A stretch of 54,045 nt of DNA from a virus. The translations under genes and the position numbers were made by a program. Each line of letters begins with the position of its first letter. Position 1 is the stretch's first letter. The stretch covers positions 1 to 54,045 of the IMG/VR virus record IMGVR_UViG_3300017971_000341; one strand, 5' to 3'. The notes below the pieces were generated by a model. That model was given only the letters and a program-made list of their open reading frames with translations. It had not been told where the DNA came from and did no database searches. This document shows positions 39,565 to 47,818 of the stretch, in pieces.

Positions 39565-39915
39565 TTACAATTTCCCCCTCTGCAATTTGCGGATCCGTTT
39601 GCGGATCTTGGATTTGTCTGTCTCCCCCCAACCGGAGTAGAGACGCCAGAGCGCCAAGAAGATCTCTCTCTGGGTGGCTCTCTTGGATCGGAGCCGATCC
39701 ATTAGACGCCTGGCTTGGATCCTCCTGCTTCGTGCTATTCGTGCACCCCAAGTAGGCCACCAGTCCTCTTCTGCGCACTCGTGACAGAGGAATTTGATCT
39801 CCTCCTCTGCCGCGTCGTCTAACGAGAAGAAGATCTCGCGGAACTCGCCACAGTGGGAGCACTCAGAGTAGAGAGGATCATGTGCCTTGTGCCGTAGTCT
39901 CTTTTTGATTCTCAC
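39565..39915 (-). CDS. Small basic zinc-binding protein
   Basis: 116 residues, with CSHCG and CHEC pairs about 25 residues apart (a zinc ribbon) and a very basic C-terminal half (ARSRRIQARRLMDRLRSKR, then KSKIRKRIRKLQRGKL). Probably binds nucleic acid. GTG start with GGAGGG directly upstream, overlapping the stop of the next upstream gene by four bases. Confidence 0.6.
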   Translation of the reverse strand: MRIKKRLRHKAHDPLYSECSHCGEFREIFFSLDDAAEEEIKFLCHECAEEDWWPTWGARIARSRRIQARRLMDRLRSKRATQREIFLALWRLYSGWGETDKSKIRKRIRKLQRGKL

Positions 39916-40151
39916 AAGCCCTCCTGTAGTGCTGCGTTCAGGTTCTCTCCAGCCTCTCTCCCTAAATCGGTGAGGTAGATCTTCCCGCCGAATGCCCGGG
40001 CCAACCCACCTCGGAGGAGCACAAACTCAGCTCGCTCGTAGCGGGTAATGCTGTGGTCTAGAGCTAGGTACAGGAGTACCTTTGGCGATTCTCCCCCTGT
40101 TTCCGCCAGCGCGGATAGGATTGCCATTACGTCTAGTCTGATTTGATCCAC
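39912..40151 (-). CDS. Small winged-helix-like protein
   Basis: 79 residues. RLDVMAILSALAETGG, then ALDHSITRYERAEFVLLRGGLARAFGGKIYLTDLGREAGENL follows the pattern of a winged helix with the final '...YxLTxLGR.' wing, seen in many regulators. GTG start with GGAG six bases upstream. It may regulate transcription or be a structural DNA-binding protein. Confidence 0.55.
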   Translation of the reverse strand: MDQIRLDVMAILSALAETGGESPKVLLYLALDHSITRYERAEFVLLRGGLARAFGGKIYLTDLGREAGENLNAALQEGL

Positions 40152-40157
40152 AATTAC

Positions 40158-40208
40158 TCCGATCTACTGATCGCCCACTTCCCTGGGCCCAGGGAGCACG
40201 ATTCCTGG
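40158..40208 (-). other. Inverted-repeat region downstream of the helicase gene
   Basis: CCCTGGGCCCAGGG is a palindrome near 40181, and the wider stretch (about 40174-40222) pairs CCACTTCCCTGG with CCAGGGAGTGG. No T-run follows on the - strand. It may stabilise helicase mRNA or partly terminate. The flanking gap is only 78 bases. Confidence 0.45.
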
Positions 40209-40229
40209 ACCCAGGGAGTGGACTGAGAT

Positions 40230-42236
40230 TTAGATTCTCCTAGCGCAGACAGGACCGATTCCAGCTGCTATTGATTCCGGGGTAGTGAGGAGACGATTGC
40301 AGATCCAGCAGTTGCCCGATCGGATCGCATAGGATTTGCCTGCCTTCTTGGGGTCTCCTCGGATTGTGTCCCAGTCCTGTTGATACTCGTCTGATTGGTG
40401 TTGCCACCGACGCCAGACGTAGAGTCTGGATCCTCGCGCGAATCCGAATCCCTGGTAGTCTGACGTGTTCTCCGGTCCGGTCAGGATTGAGAGAATCCGG
40501 CCGCCTGGTGCGAATCTGGCGTCCTGTGCTTGGGTGCGGAGTCGATACGTCCTCCGGCTCCCGTCCTCTCGGACTACTGTGTAGTAGCCGTCCGGTACCT
40601 CTGGTTCTTGCGTCTGCTCCTGCGTCTGCTCCTGCGTCTGCTCCTGCGTCTGCTCCTGCGTCTGCGTCTGCTCAGGATCTGGTCTGGGTTGAATCTCGCC
40701 GTCTGGTCGGAGGGAGAGACCGAGCTGATCTAGTAGAGGGAGGACCGAGAATTGAGCAGCATTCGGGGTCGCCTCGGAGTCCAGACCGTAGCGCTCTCCG
40801 GCCCCGCGCCACCAGCGGATTTGGCCTGCCGAGCAGCTCCAGGTCTTAGCCGCAGAGGTCCGGTGTCCTTTTGGACTCTCGACCTCTGCTCGAGTCCAGT
40901 CCCCGTACCGGTCGCGACCGGATAGGTGGACGCGAATCTCTCGGGTCGCGCAGATTGCTCGATCGGAGGTGGGGTCGAGGATCACTACACGCTCGTGGCC
41001 GCAGCCACCGTTGCGCGAAGGTTGCCACAGGGACCACATTGTGGCTGTGACGCCGCCACTCAGGGGCAGCTCGATCGGTCGGGCACGCGAGAGGCCCTTG
41101 ATCAGCCCAGCGCGGGCACCGCGACAGCTCGCGCGACCGAACGCCTCCTGCGCCTGGCGGATAGCTTCCCGAGGCAGAGCCCCCTCCAGCAGGTATCCGT
41201 GACGTTCGAGATTCCGATTCACCCCGAGATATTCCGGTTGGACCGGTCCTGGTCGCGTGATTCTGCCACACTTTTGAATCCACGCGACGGGAGAGAGAGT
41301 GCTAGAGGCGTCTACCCACCTCCTCAGGTAAGGTAGGTCGACTCCCTCTCCTAGCACCTTGACACTCGCCAGCACTGATCCTCCCGTCGCGTGGGCCTTG
41401 AAAATCTTTGCTCTCTCTGCTGCTGGAGTGGTTCCCAGGACCACGTGGGCGGGGACCGAGATCTCTCGGAGGGCTGCAGCGGTGGCCACCGCTGCCTCCA
41501 CAGAGTTGAGCGTCACGCAGGTGGGCTTGGAGAGATCGAGTCCTGCGATCAGCTCGGCGAGAGGTCGAGCAGACGCCAGCTCGACCTCTCCCGAGTCGAT
41601 CTCCCCACGACGGATTGGGCACTGATCGTCGTCGATTAGTGGTTCCACGCGCCACTCGGGCAGGGCCCAAGCACCGATATCTCGGGCTTGCGGGATCGTG
41701 AGGATTGTCCGGGGCGAGCCCCAGAAGGCACGCAGTCGCTCACTCTCCTCCGGCGATCCCCGATAGGGGGTGGCAGTCCAGCCGATCCAGACAGTAGTGT
41801 CGGGACAGAGAGCTGCCAACCCACCACCCGCCACGGTCTCGCGGACTGCGTGGTGAGCCTCGTCCACGATCAGTACTGAGGGTGGAGGTATGGATCCCTT
41901 CTGCAGCCGATTCCGCAGCCGGACTGGGGTCGTGCAGCGGATCTGCTCTCCCAGTTTGGCTAGCTGGGTCGCGGACCCTGCGAGATCCTCTGGCCTCGCA
42001 CCGCAGCGCTCGAGATAGCCTCGTAGGACCTCGAGGGAGGGGGTGACGATCCAGGCGTCGTCGCCTCGTGCCAGGAGGGCGCGGAGGAGGCCCAGCTGGG
42101 CTGTTCCCTTCCCAGTGCCGGTCGGGAGGGCAACCAAGACACGCGATCCTGGAGGGGCTGCGATCCCTAGAGAGACTGCCTCCTCCTGGTACGGCCGTAG
42201 GGTCTGATTCCAGTTGGTGAGGGAGATCATGGCCAT
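40230..42236 (-). CDS. SF2 helicase with C-terminal DUF6011-like zinc domain
   Basis: 668 residues. Motif set: LRPYQEEAVSLGIAAPPGSRVLVALPTGTGKG (Q and I), IVDEAHHAV (DEAH box), GWTATPYRG (III), a helicase C domain with VLGEGVDLPYLRRWVDASSTLSPVAWIQKCGRITR (V and VI). A Gln/Thr linker (TQEQ repeats, residues about 520-545) joins a C-terminal domain ending CWICNRLLTTPESIAAGIGPVCARRI, a four-Cys zinc motif of the DUF6011 type. It resembles RadD/UvsW-type DNA helicases that act in recombination or fork restart. The ATG at 42236 lies inside the end of the pentapeptide gene and uses a GAGGGGG site from a duplicated 43-bp element. Confidence 0.88.
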   Translation of the reverse strand: MAMISLTNWNQTLRPYQEEAVSLGIAAPPGSRVLVALPTGTGKGTAQLGLLRALLARGDDAWIVTPSLEVLRGYLERCGARPEDLAGSATQLAKLGEQIRCTTPVRLRNRLQKGSIPPPSVLIVDEAHHAVRETVAGGGLAALCPDTTVWIGWTATPYRGSPEESERLRAFWGSPRTILTIPQARDIGAWALPEWRVEPLIDDDQCPIRRGEIDSGEVELASARPLAELIAGLDLSKPTCVTLNSVEAAVATAAALREISVPAHVVLGTTPAAERAKIFKAHATGGSVLASVKVLGEGVDLPYLRRWVDASSTLSPVAWIQKCGRITRPGPVQPEYLGVNRNLERHGYLLEGALPREAIRQAQEAFGRASCRGARAGLIKGLSRARPIELPLSGGVTATMWSLWQPSRNGGCGHERVVILDPTSDRAICATREIRVHLSGRDRYGDWTRAEVESPKGHRTSAAKTWSCSAGQIRWWRGAGERYGLDSEATPNAAQFSVLPLLDQLGLSLRPDGEIQPRPDPEQTQTQEQTQEQTQEQTQEQTQEPEVPDGYYTVVREDGSRRTYRLRTQAQDARFAPGGRILSILTGPENTSDYQGFGFARGSRLYVWRRWQHQSDEYQQDWDTIRGDPKKAGKSYAIRSGNCWICNRLLTTPESIAAGIGPVCARRI
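40609..40673 (-). repeat. 12-bp coding repeat (Thr-Gln-Glu-Gln linker)
   Basis: Tandem copies of ctcctgcgtctg on the + strand, in frame with the helicase gene, giving (TQEQ)n in the linker between helicase core and zinc domain. The number of copies is likely variable. Confidence 0.85.
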
Positions 42237-42886
42237 GCTACCCCCTCTCTCTGCGAGGCCTCGCGCCCTCGGCGGATCGTCTCGGCCTCCTCCCCGGTCA
42301 GCACGTACAGGATCCACCCGGGTCCGCCCAGGTCCGCGCGACTGACGCAGGCGCCGTCGATCGCGGCGCCGCAGAGGGTGGTGCGGCGGAGATCGGCGCC
42401 ACTGAGATCGGCGCGGCGGAGGTCGGCGTCCTGGAGGACAGCACCACTGAGGCCGGCGCCCCGGAGGCCGGCGCCCCAGAGGTCGGCGCCGCAGAGGTTG
42501 GCGTCGCGGAGGTCGGCGCCACTGAGATCGGCGTCCTGGAGGTCAGTGCTGCAGAGGACAGCGCGGCGGAGGACGGCGCCCCGGAGGTCGGTGTGGCAGA
42601 GGTCGGCGCCTTGGAGGTCGGCGTTGGTGAGGACAGCGCCGTCAATCGCGGCGCCGCTAAGGGCAGCGCCGCGGAGGTCAGCGCCCTGGAGGTCGGCGTC
42701 GGCGAGGTTGGCGTCCTGGAGGACGGCGCCCCGGAGGACGGCGCAGCGGAGGTCGGCGCCCCGGAGGTCGGTGTGGCGGAGGTCGGCGTCTTGGAGATCG
42801 GCGCGCACCCCACCCTCCTGCCCCCCTAGCCAGAGCCCGTGGAGCCGGAGTATCTCGGCGAGTTGATCGCGTGAGATCGCAGTCAT
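42227..42886 (-). CDS. Pentapeptide-repeat protein 1
   Basis: 219 residues from the ATG at 42886. An N-terminal segment with ISRDQLAEILRLHGLWLGGQEG, then about 30 repeats of the A(D/V)LxG type (ADLQDADLRHTDLRGADL and so on), then WILYVLTGEEAETIRRGREASQREGVAWP. Such proteins form a four-sided right-handed beta-helix; some (Qnr, MfpA) mimic DNA and bind gyrase. The role here is unknown. The gene is a near copy of the next upstream one, with the same start and end segments. Confidence 0.88.
   Translation of the reverse strand: MTAISRDQLAEILRLHGLWLGGQEGGVRADLQDADLRHTDLRGADLRCAVLRGAVLQDANLADADLQGADLRGAALSGAAIDGAVLTNADLQGADLCHTDLRGAVLRRAVLCSTDLQDADLSGADLRDANLCGADLWGAGLRGAGLSGAVLQDADLRRADLSGADLRRTTLCGAAIDGACVSRADLGGPGWILYVLTGEEAETIRRGREASQREGVAWP
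42234..42276. repeat. 43-bp direct repeat, copy 1
   Basis: Identical to 42884-42926. It covers the last codons of one pentapeptide gene, the ribosome site and the start of the following gene (the helicase). The two copies mark the duplication unit. Confidence 0.9.
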
Positions 42887-43356
42887 GCTACCCCCTCTCT
42901 CTGCGAGGCCTCGCGCCCTCGGCGGACCAACTCCCATTCCGCGTCTGTCAACGCAGAAAGAATCCACCCCGGTCCGCCCACGTCCGCACGATCGACTATT
43001 ACTCCGTCGATCGTGGCGCCGCAGAGGGTGGTGCGGCGGAGGTCGGCGCAGTGGAGGTTAGCGCCTTGGAGGTCGGCTCCCCGGAGATCGGCGCCGGTGA
43101 GGCAGGCGTGACGGAGGTCGGTGTCGCGGAGGTCGGCGCCGCAGAGGTCGGCGCCGAAGAGGGTGGTGCGGCGGAGGTCGGCGCCTTGGAGGTCGGCGTC
43201 CTGAAGATCGGCGTGACTGAGGTCGGCGTCCTGAAGATCGGCGTGACTGAGGTCGGCGCCGCTGAGGTCGGCGCGCACCCCACCCTCCAACCCTCTCAGC
43301 CAGAGCCCGTGGAGCCGGAGTATCTCGGCGAGTTGCTCGCTGCTGTAGGTAGCCAC
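42883..43356 (-). CDS. Pentapeptide-repeat protein 2
   Basis: 157 residues. N-terminal SSEQLAEILRLHGLWLRGLEG, about 18 A(D/H)L-type repeats (ADLSGADLSHADLQDADLSH and so on), then WILSALTDAEWELVRRGREASQREGVA. It is shorter than its neighbour by about 12 repeats but keeps both ends. GTG start with GAGGAGGAG upstream. It overlaps the downstream copy by four bases. Confidence 0.88.
   Translation of the reverse strand: MATYSSEQLAEILRLHGLWLRGLEGGVRADLSGADLSHADLQDADLSHADLQDADLQGADLRRTTLFGADLCGADLRDTDLRHACLTGADLRGADLQGANLHCADLRRTTLCGATIDGVIVDRADVGGPGWILSALTDAEWELVRRGREASQREGVA
42884..42926. repeat. 43-bp direct repeat, copy 2
   Basis: Identical to 42234-42276. Here it joins pentapeptide gene 2 to pentapeptide gene 1, with the same GAGGGGG site and ATG position. 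It supports a recent tandem duplication or conversion. Confidence 0.9.
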
Positions 43357-43357
43357 G

Positions 43358-43942
<585 letters not shown>

Positions 43943-43972
43943 TGTCGTGCTCCTTTTGTTGTCGACAAGAGT

Positions 43973-44001
43973 AGTATGGCAATTGCCGTGGCCTTCGACA
44001 A
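43973..44001 (-). promoter_or_regulatory. Promoter for the pentapeptide/helicase operon
   Basis: On the - strand, TTGTCG (43996-44001) and CATACT (43973-43978) are 17 bases apart, each four of six matches to consensus, with an AT-rich stretch just upstream (about 44008-44030, TAAAATATTTTAAAATT) that could act as an UP element. The next gene's ribosome site lies 20 bases further. It is the only gap of more than 80 bases between 39565 and 52653. Confidence 0.5.
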
Positions 44002-44051
44002 GGGTGAATTTTAAAATATTTTAGAAAGCTAAGCTATGATCTGATAAGCAC

Positions 44052-44624
44052 TTAGGAAAGGTCGATCACTCGACCAATCCGCAGTCCCTCGTCGTGGAGT
44101 ACCATTACTATCTGCACCCGCAAATCCCTACTGAGCTGCTCGAGCAGGGATCGGATCCGATCCTGGTGCCCCGTCGAGAGGAATCGCAGGGGCTCGTCGA
44201 GGATCAGCACGCGAGATCGATCCCGCGCAAGTAGCAGGCAGGACAGACGGAGCGCCAGAGCAGCGATATCCACGACCCCTCCGCCGGCAGCGGACAGAGG
44301 ATCCACCTCCAATCCTTCCCGGACGAATACTAATCTAGCCTCGGTCTGGCCTCTTTTGCGCTCAAATTGGATTCTGAATTCATACGGATCGTCGAAGATT
44401 GCAGCAAGGCTCTCACACACGATTCCAGCAATCTGCGAATGAGCCTTAGTCTGCACCTCCTGTGCTACGGTTTGGGTGATTTGTTGGGCCTCCTCCAATA
44501 CAGCTAAATCTTTCTCGGATTGCTTGATCGATCGGCTCTCGTCTCTGCATGCTTGTTTGGCTGCAGCTAGCTCGACTCTCCTACGACTGACCGCCTTCCT
44601 CAAATCAGACAGAGAGGAAATCAC
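44052..44624 (-). CDS. SbcC/Rad50 C-terminal half (split ATPase)
   Basis: 190 residues. After a coiled-coil start (KQSEKDLAVLEEAQQITQTVAQEV) come SLAAIFDDPYEFRIQFERKRGQTEARLVF, the ABC signature region DPLSAAGGGVVDIAALALRL, Walker B RVLILDEPLRFLS and the H-loop IVMVLHDE. This is the C-terminal ATPase lobe of the Rad50/SbcC family, with no Walker A. It must pair with the N-terminal lobe at 45746-46756. GGAAATC lies near the ATG at 44624, which overlaps the previous gene by 20 bases. Confidence 0.82.
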   Translation of the reverse strand: MISSLSDLRKAVSRRRVELAAAKQACRDESRSIKQSEKDLAVLEEAQQITQTVAQEVQTKAHSQIAGIVCESLAAIFDDPYEFRIQFERKRGQTEARLVFVREGLEVDPLSAAGGGVVDIAALALRLSCLLLARDRSRVLILDEPLRFLSTGHQDRIRSLLEQLSRDLRVQIVMVLHDEGLRIGRVIDLS

Positions 44625-44853
44625 TCCACTCCTCCTCGAATTCCTCTAGTGCTGCCGTGAACGTCTCCTCTGCTTCTTTCTCCTCTGCTTTGATTTTGAC
44701 TAGCAGCTTCTTGGCCTGGTCGATCGAATCGCAATCAAACTCTTCAGAGAGTCTGCGCAAGCACTCGTCTAGAGCACCACTGGCCTGATCCGATTCCCTT
44801 TGTAGTCGACTAACCTTGTCCTTTAGATCTGCAAAACGCTGAATCAGATTCAT
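44605..44853 (-). CDS. Coiled-coil protein between SbcD and SbcC C-half
   Basis: 82 residues, almost all charged helix (LKDKVSRLQRESDQASGALDECLRRL, then AKKLLVKIKAEEKEAEETFTAALEEFEEEW). It looks like one piece of the SbcC coiled-coil arm, or a small partner of the complex. ATG overlaps the SbcD stop (ATGA). Its size would suit the return strand from hook to ATPase lobe, but it has no hook CxxC. Confidence 0.6.
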   Translation of the reverse strand: MNLIQRFADLKDKVSRLQRESDQASGALDECLRRLSEEFDCDSIDQAKKLLVKIKAEEKEAEETFTAALEEFEEEWSDFLSV

Positions 44854-45776
44854 TCCATAGCCTCCAGAATAGCAGCTCTCACTAGAGGGTGTGCGTCAAG
44901 TCTGTCTAAGACCTCTTCCATGGAATCGCGAAAGTCAAACTTCGATTTACTTAGATCCAGAAGGCTGTCTATGAAATCTGACAGCTCCGGATCCTCTTTG
45001 GATTCAGTTAGAATCTCTCGAGTGTCTGCTATGTGATCCTCACTAATATCGAGTAGAAAAGATTGTAGGTGGCCAGACGCATAGAGCACCCCTACCCGTG
45101 GCTTGTGCTCGATCTCGTCTGCTCTACGACGCAGGAGGGATCCACAATTGTAGACTACAGGACCGTCGTCTAGCTCCTCTTCCCACGCCTGGTGATTGTC
45201 ACCGGCCACAACTAGATCGTACCCTTGGAGAGATTTCCGATTGGAGAACAGAGAGGAGCTACGTTGTGCTTTCGGGTGAGAGTGTCCTGGCGTCCATAGA
45301 TATTGGTGAATCACAGCCACCTGGTAGTGTCCTGGGATCTCCTCGCGTAGCGGTTGGATCGGCTCTCCGTAAGGGAATCCCCAAACGTCTAGCCACTGAT
45401 TCACCCGAATCCTCTTGTGTGATCCAAGCATGCGAATCCGATCAGCCAGTACCAAGCTCGTGAAGGCGGACCTCTCGATCAGATCCAATCTGTGTAGAGG
45501 CAGATCGTGTTGGCCTGGGATCGCTAGTATTTCAGGGAGGCGAGTCAAGGCAAAGTTGATCAGCTCTGCTGGAGCATTCCACCGGTCGAACAAATCACCA
45601 GCACAGATCACAGGAGCGTTGTGGACCTCTTGGAGATTAGAGATCTGATCGAGTGGTCGCTGCATGGCAGCACGCCAGTCTGGCTCGTCAGACCGAGCTA
45701 TAGGAGGTTTGAGTGTAAGGTGTATATCAGAGCAGAGAATTGCTACTACGGGATCTCCTGCCCGCACAGCGGACAC
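44850..45776 (-). CDS. SbcD/Mre11-like nuclease (metallophosphoesterase)
   Basis: 308 residues from the GTG at 45776 (GGGAG four bases upstream). Metallophosphoesterase motifs: LCSDIHLT, CAGDLFDRWN, AIPGQHDLPL, VAVIHQYLW and VVAGDNHQAW, in the usual order for Mre11/SbcD/gp47 (a GDNH in place of GH.H, of note). The capping and helix-loop-helix end binds SbcC. It resects DNA ends with the SbcC ATPase. It overlaps the SbcC N-half gene by 31 bases. Confidence 0.85.
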   Translation of the reverse strand: MSAVRAGDPVVAILCSDIHLTLKPPIARSDEPDWRAAMQRPLDQISNLQEVHNAPVICAGDLFDRWNAPAELINFALTRLPEILAIPGQHDLPLHRLDLIERSAFTSLVLADRIRMLGSHKRIRVNQWLDVWGFPYGEPIQPLREEIPGHYQVAVIHQYLWTPGHSHPKAQRSSSLFSNRKSLQGYDLVVAGDNHQAWEEELDDGPVVYNCGSLLRRRADEIEHKPRVGVLYASGHLQSFLLDISEDHIADTREILTESKEDPELSDFIDSLLDLSKSKFDFRDSMEEVLDRLDAHPLVRAAILEAME

Positions 45777-46756
45777 GTCTCTCCCAGTTCCGATTCGAAT
45801 CTGGCCTTTGCTCCCTTCAGATCTTTTGACACTCGACATGATTTCCTCTTGGCTCTCTCGATCTCTTGAATCCTGGCTGCTAGTGATTCTTTCACGCCGT
45901 GGATTTCTAACAGTCTTGAGCACAGGCGGCCTAGTTCTGTGGGCTCTGGTGGGCACTCAATCTTGTCTCTGTATTGGATTGCGCTAGAGATCAGATTCCA
46001 TAAACGCACCCTGGACTTCCTGACGGCCTTGGCCTTCTTGCCAATGCCTCGTACACGACATCCATTCTTGTGTGCGTCATGCAGACTGGCAGAGAGGTCT
46101 CTCTGTTCCTCCGCCTTGGCGAGTAGAGTAGACAGGTCTCCAGCTCTCTTTGCTCTGTCCTTCTGTTCCCACTCGAGGGTCTCCAAATGCTTGAGACCTT
46201 GGGCTGCTCGACCCACAGGAGAAAGCGCCTTGCGTCTGGCTCGGGCCTCCTCTAGTCGAGCCCGACAAGCTTCCTGCATTGTTTTTGTTTTGCGGATCTT
46301 CGACGCCAGATTTGCCAGCGTCCTGTCCACTAGATCCAAATCTACGATCTCATTGATTTGTTTCGACACTTGGCCAGGAGACAAGGAGAACCAATAGGGT
46401 GGATCATGCTGACCCTGGAAGTTGATCTCTCCAAGGCCCAAAACACGATCCACTTCCTCTGGGACCTCGTGACCAAACGCCACGAGGTCCCTCTTTTCTA
46501 CACGGTAGAGATTCTTCTGTGATCCTCTCCTGCGTTCTACGATCCCTTTGTCGGTCTCAACTCGGACTAAGGTCTCCTTCGCCCCGTCCTTGACGAATGC
46601 GTCTCCTCTGGGTTTGTTCAGCGCAACCCAACGCAGCGCCCTGAGAATCGCTGACTTGCCCACGTCAGACGGCCCAACGATCGAGGTCACAGAACCCAGC
46701 TCGATCTCTAGATCCTCGTGGCTTTGGAAATTCCTAAGCGTCAGTTTGCGGATCAC
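45746..46756 (-). CDS. SbcC/Rad50 N-terminal half ending at the zinc hook
   Basis: 336 residues. IRKLTLRNFQSHEDLEIELGSVTSIVGPSDVGKSAILRAL holds the ABC start and Walker A (GPSDVGKS); a Q-loop is in INFQGQHDPPYW; then a long coiled coil (about 150-325); and the last residues are TCPLCGQEIP, the CxxC zinc hook at the very C-terminus. So the protein ends where the normal SbcC arm turns back. The C-lobe is encoded separately, two genes further on. GTG start with GAGGACTG upstream. Confidence 0.88.
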   Translation of the reverse strand: MIRKLTLRNFQSHEDLEIELGSVTSIVGPSDVGKSAILRALRWVALNKPRGDAFVKDGAKETLVRVETDKGIVERRRGSQKNLYRVEKRDLVAFGHEVPEEVDRVLGLGEINFQGQHDPPYWFSLSPGQVSKQINEIVDLDLVDRTLANLASKIRKTKTMQEACRARLEEARARRKALSPVGRAAQGLKHLETLEWEQKDRAKRAGDLSTLLAKAEEQRDLSASLHDAHKNGCRVRGIGKKAKAVRKSRVRLWNLISSAIQYRDKIECPPEPTELGRLCSRLLEIHGVKESLAARIQEIERAKRKSCRVSKDLKGAKARFESELGETCPLCGQEIP

Positions 46757-46759
46757 TGA

Positions 46760-46921
46760 TCAGTCCTCGTAGGGATAGTCTCTGCAATAGCAGCATGAGC
46801 ACTGCTTCTCCTGCGTGCATTGGTCCTCTGCTACAGGACAGCAGACACACCAGACTCGATCCTGCTCTGGATCACAACACCCAATTAGGAGGCAGAGAGC
46901 AACAGCAGTCGCAATCCTCAC
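46760..46921 (-). CDS. Small cysteine-rich putative lipoprotein
   Basis: 53 residues, too short for routine calls. Start GTG 46919-46921 overlaps the previous stop (GTGA) and has AGGAGG five bases upstream. It reads VRIATAVALCLLIGCCD at the start, a signal peptide with lipobox LLIGC, and then has 9 more cysteines in 37 residues (WCVCC, QC, QCSCCYC). Lipid-anchored and disulfide-rich, it would be exported. Stop 46760-46762 is three bases before the SbcC N-half gene. Possible roles: superinfection exclusion or host envelope interference, not proven. Confidence 0.6.
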   Translation of the reverse strand: MRIATAVALCLLIGCCDPEQDRVWCVCCPVAEDQCTQEKQCSCCYCRDYPYED

Positions 46922-47211
46922 GCATTCCTCCTGGCCTTCTTGATCAGATTGGCATAGTCGTTCTCCGCGATTTGCTGCAGAAGGAGCCGAGCCACCCGAT
47001 CGTTGTAGCCAGAAATCTCAACGACAGCTCTGATCAGATCTCTATTGATTGGCCAGCGAGCAGCCATTAGGAGGAGGTCAACACACGCCTTGTACCTCTG
47101 TCCTTCATTCTCACAAGTCATTGGGATTGACTCTGCTTCAAGCCTGGCTGCTATATTCTTGATCACCTTGCGGTCAGCTCTTAACTGCCTGACCTCGTCC
47201 CTTCCTGCCAC
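46918..47211 (-). CDS. Hypothetical protein, 97 residues
   Basis: Helical and charged (VRQLRADRKVIKNIAARLEAE, then DLIRAVVEISGYNDRVARLLLQQIAEND). Not recognised; it could be a small helical DNA-binding or anti-host protein. GTG start with GGAGGACAAC upstream, overlapping the nuclease gene by 38 bases. It lies in a recombination block. Confidence 0.55.
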   Translation of the reverse strand: MAGRDEVRQLRADRKVIKNIAARLEAESIPMTCENEGQRYKACVDLLLMAARWPINRDLIRAVVEISGYNDRVARLLLQQIAENDYANLIKKARRNA

Positions 47212-47815
47212 GTTGTCCTCCCCTGCTTAGTTCTCGAATATGAGACGGATCCACTAGATTGAAGAAATTCTCTAACGGAGTGCAGAACACCCGGAGTCCT
47301 TCTGCTGTCAGTAGCATAGCCTTGGGTCGTGCTTCGTTGATTCTGGATTTGGTCGCGTTCGCAAGATCCGCATAGAATCTCCATGGCATGAGAACCATTG
47401 ATTTCCTTCGGTCCCTTGCGTGAATCAGAATCCAATAGAGGGCGCCGCTGTTTATCGAGTCCTCGCGGACCTGTCCTATGAATCTCTCCAGTGGCTGTGG
47501 GTGCATTTCTGTCGTCTTGGTCTTGGGAGAATATGCTGGTGCTTTATCTAGGACGTCGTGGATTGTGGCCTTGTTGTAGCCCTTCTTCAATTCGATTGTG
47601 GCCACGTCTAGAAGAGTAGATCCGATTGGATCTACAGCAAGGACGTCAGCATATTGCCCATGGGTCCTCTTGCCAATCTTGGCTCTCGCTTTGGACATGG
47701 CTCCACTACCAGCCGTACGCCAGAATACGTCGTCCCTCTCGCCACGTGTCCACCAGAGAGAGATCGCCCGACATATAGACCTCTCGTATGCGCTCCCTTT
47801 GGATTGCTTAGCCAC
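47174..47815 (-). CDS. PD-(D/E)xK-type nuclease, resolvase-like
   Basis: 213 residues. GSAYERSICRAISLWWTRGERDDVFWRTAGSGA, then YADVLAVDP and VATIELKKGY (D, then ExK) fit the PD-(D/E)xK fold of Holliday-junction resolvases and VRR-like nucleases. The later part (LIHARDRRKSMVLMPWRFYADL) completes a small alpha/beta fold. It probably cuts branched DNA during recombination or packaging. GTG start; weak ribosome site; placed one base after the DNA methyltransferase stop region. Confidence 0.65.
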   Translation of the reverse strand: MAKQSKGSAYERSICRAISLWWTRGERDDVFWRTAGSGAMSKARAKIGKRTHGQYADVLAVDPIGSTLLDVATIELKKGYNKATIHDVLDKAPAYSPKTKTTEMHPQPLERFIGQVREDSINSGALYWILIHARDRRKSMVLMPWRFYADLANATKSRINEARPKAMLLTAEGLRVFCTPLENFFNLVDPSHIRELSRGGQRGRKGRGQAVKS

Positions 47816-47818
47816 TGA

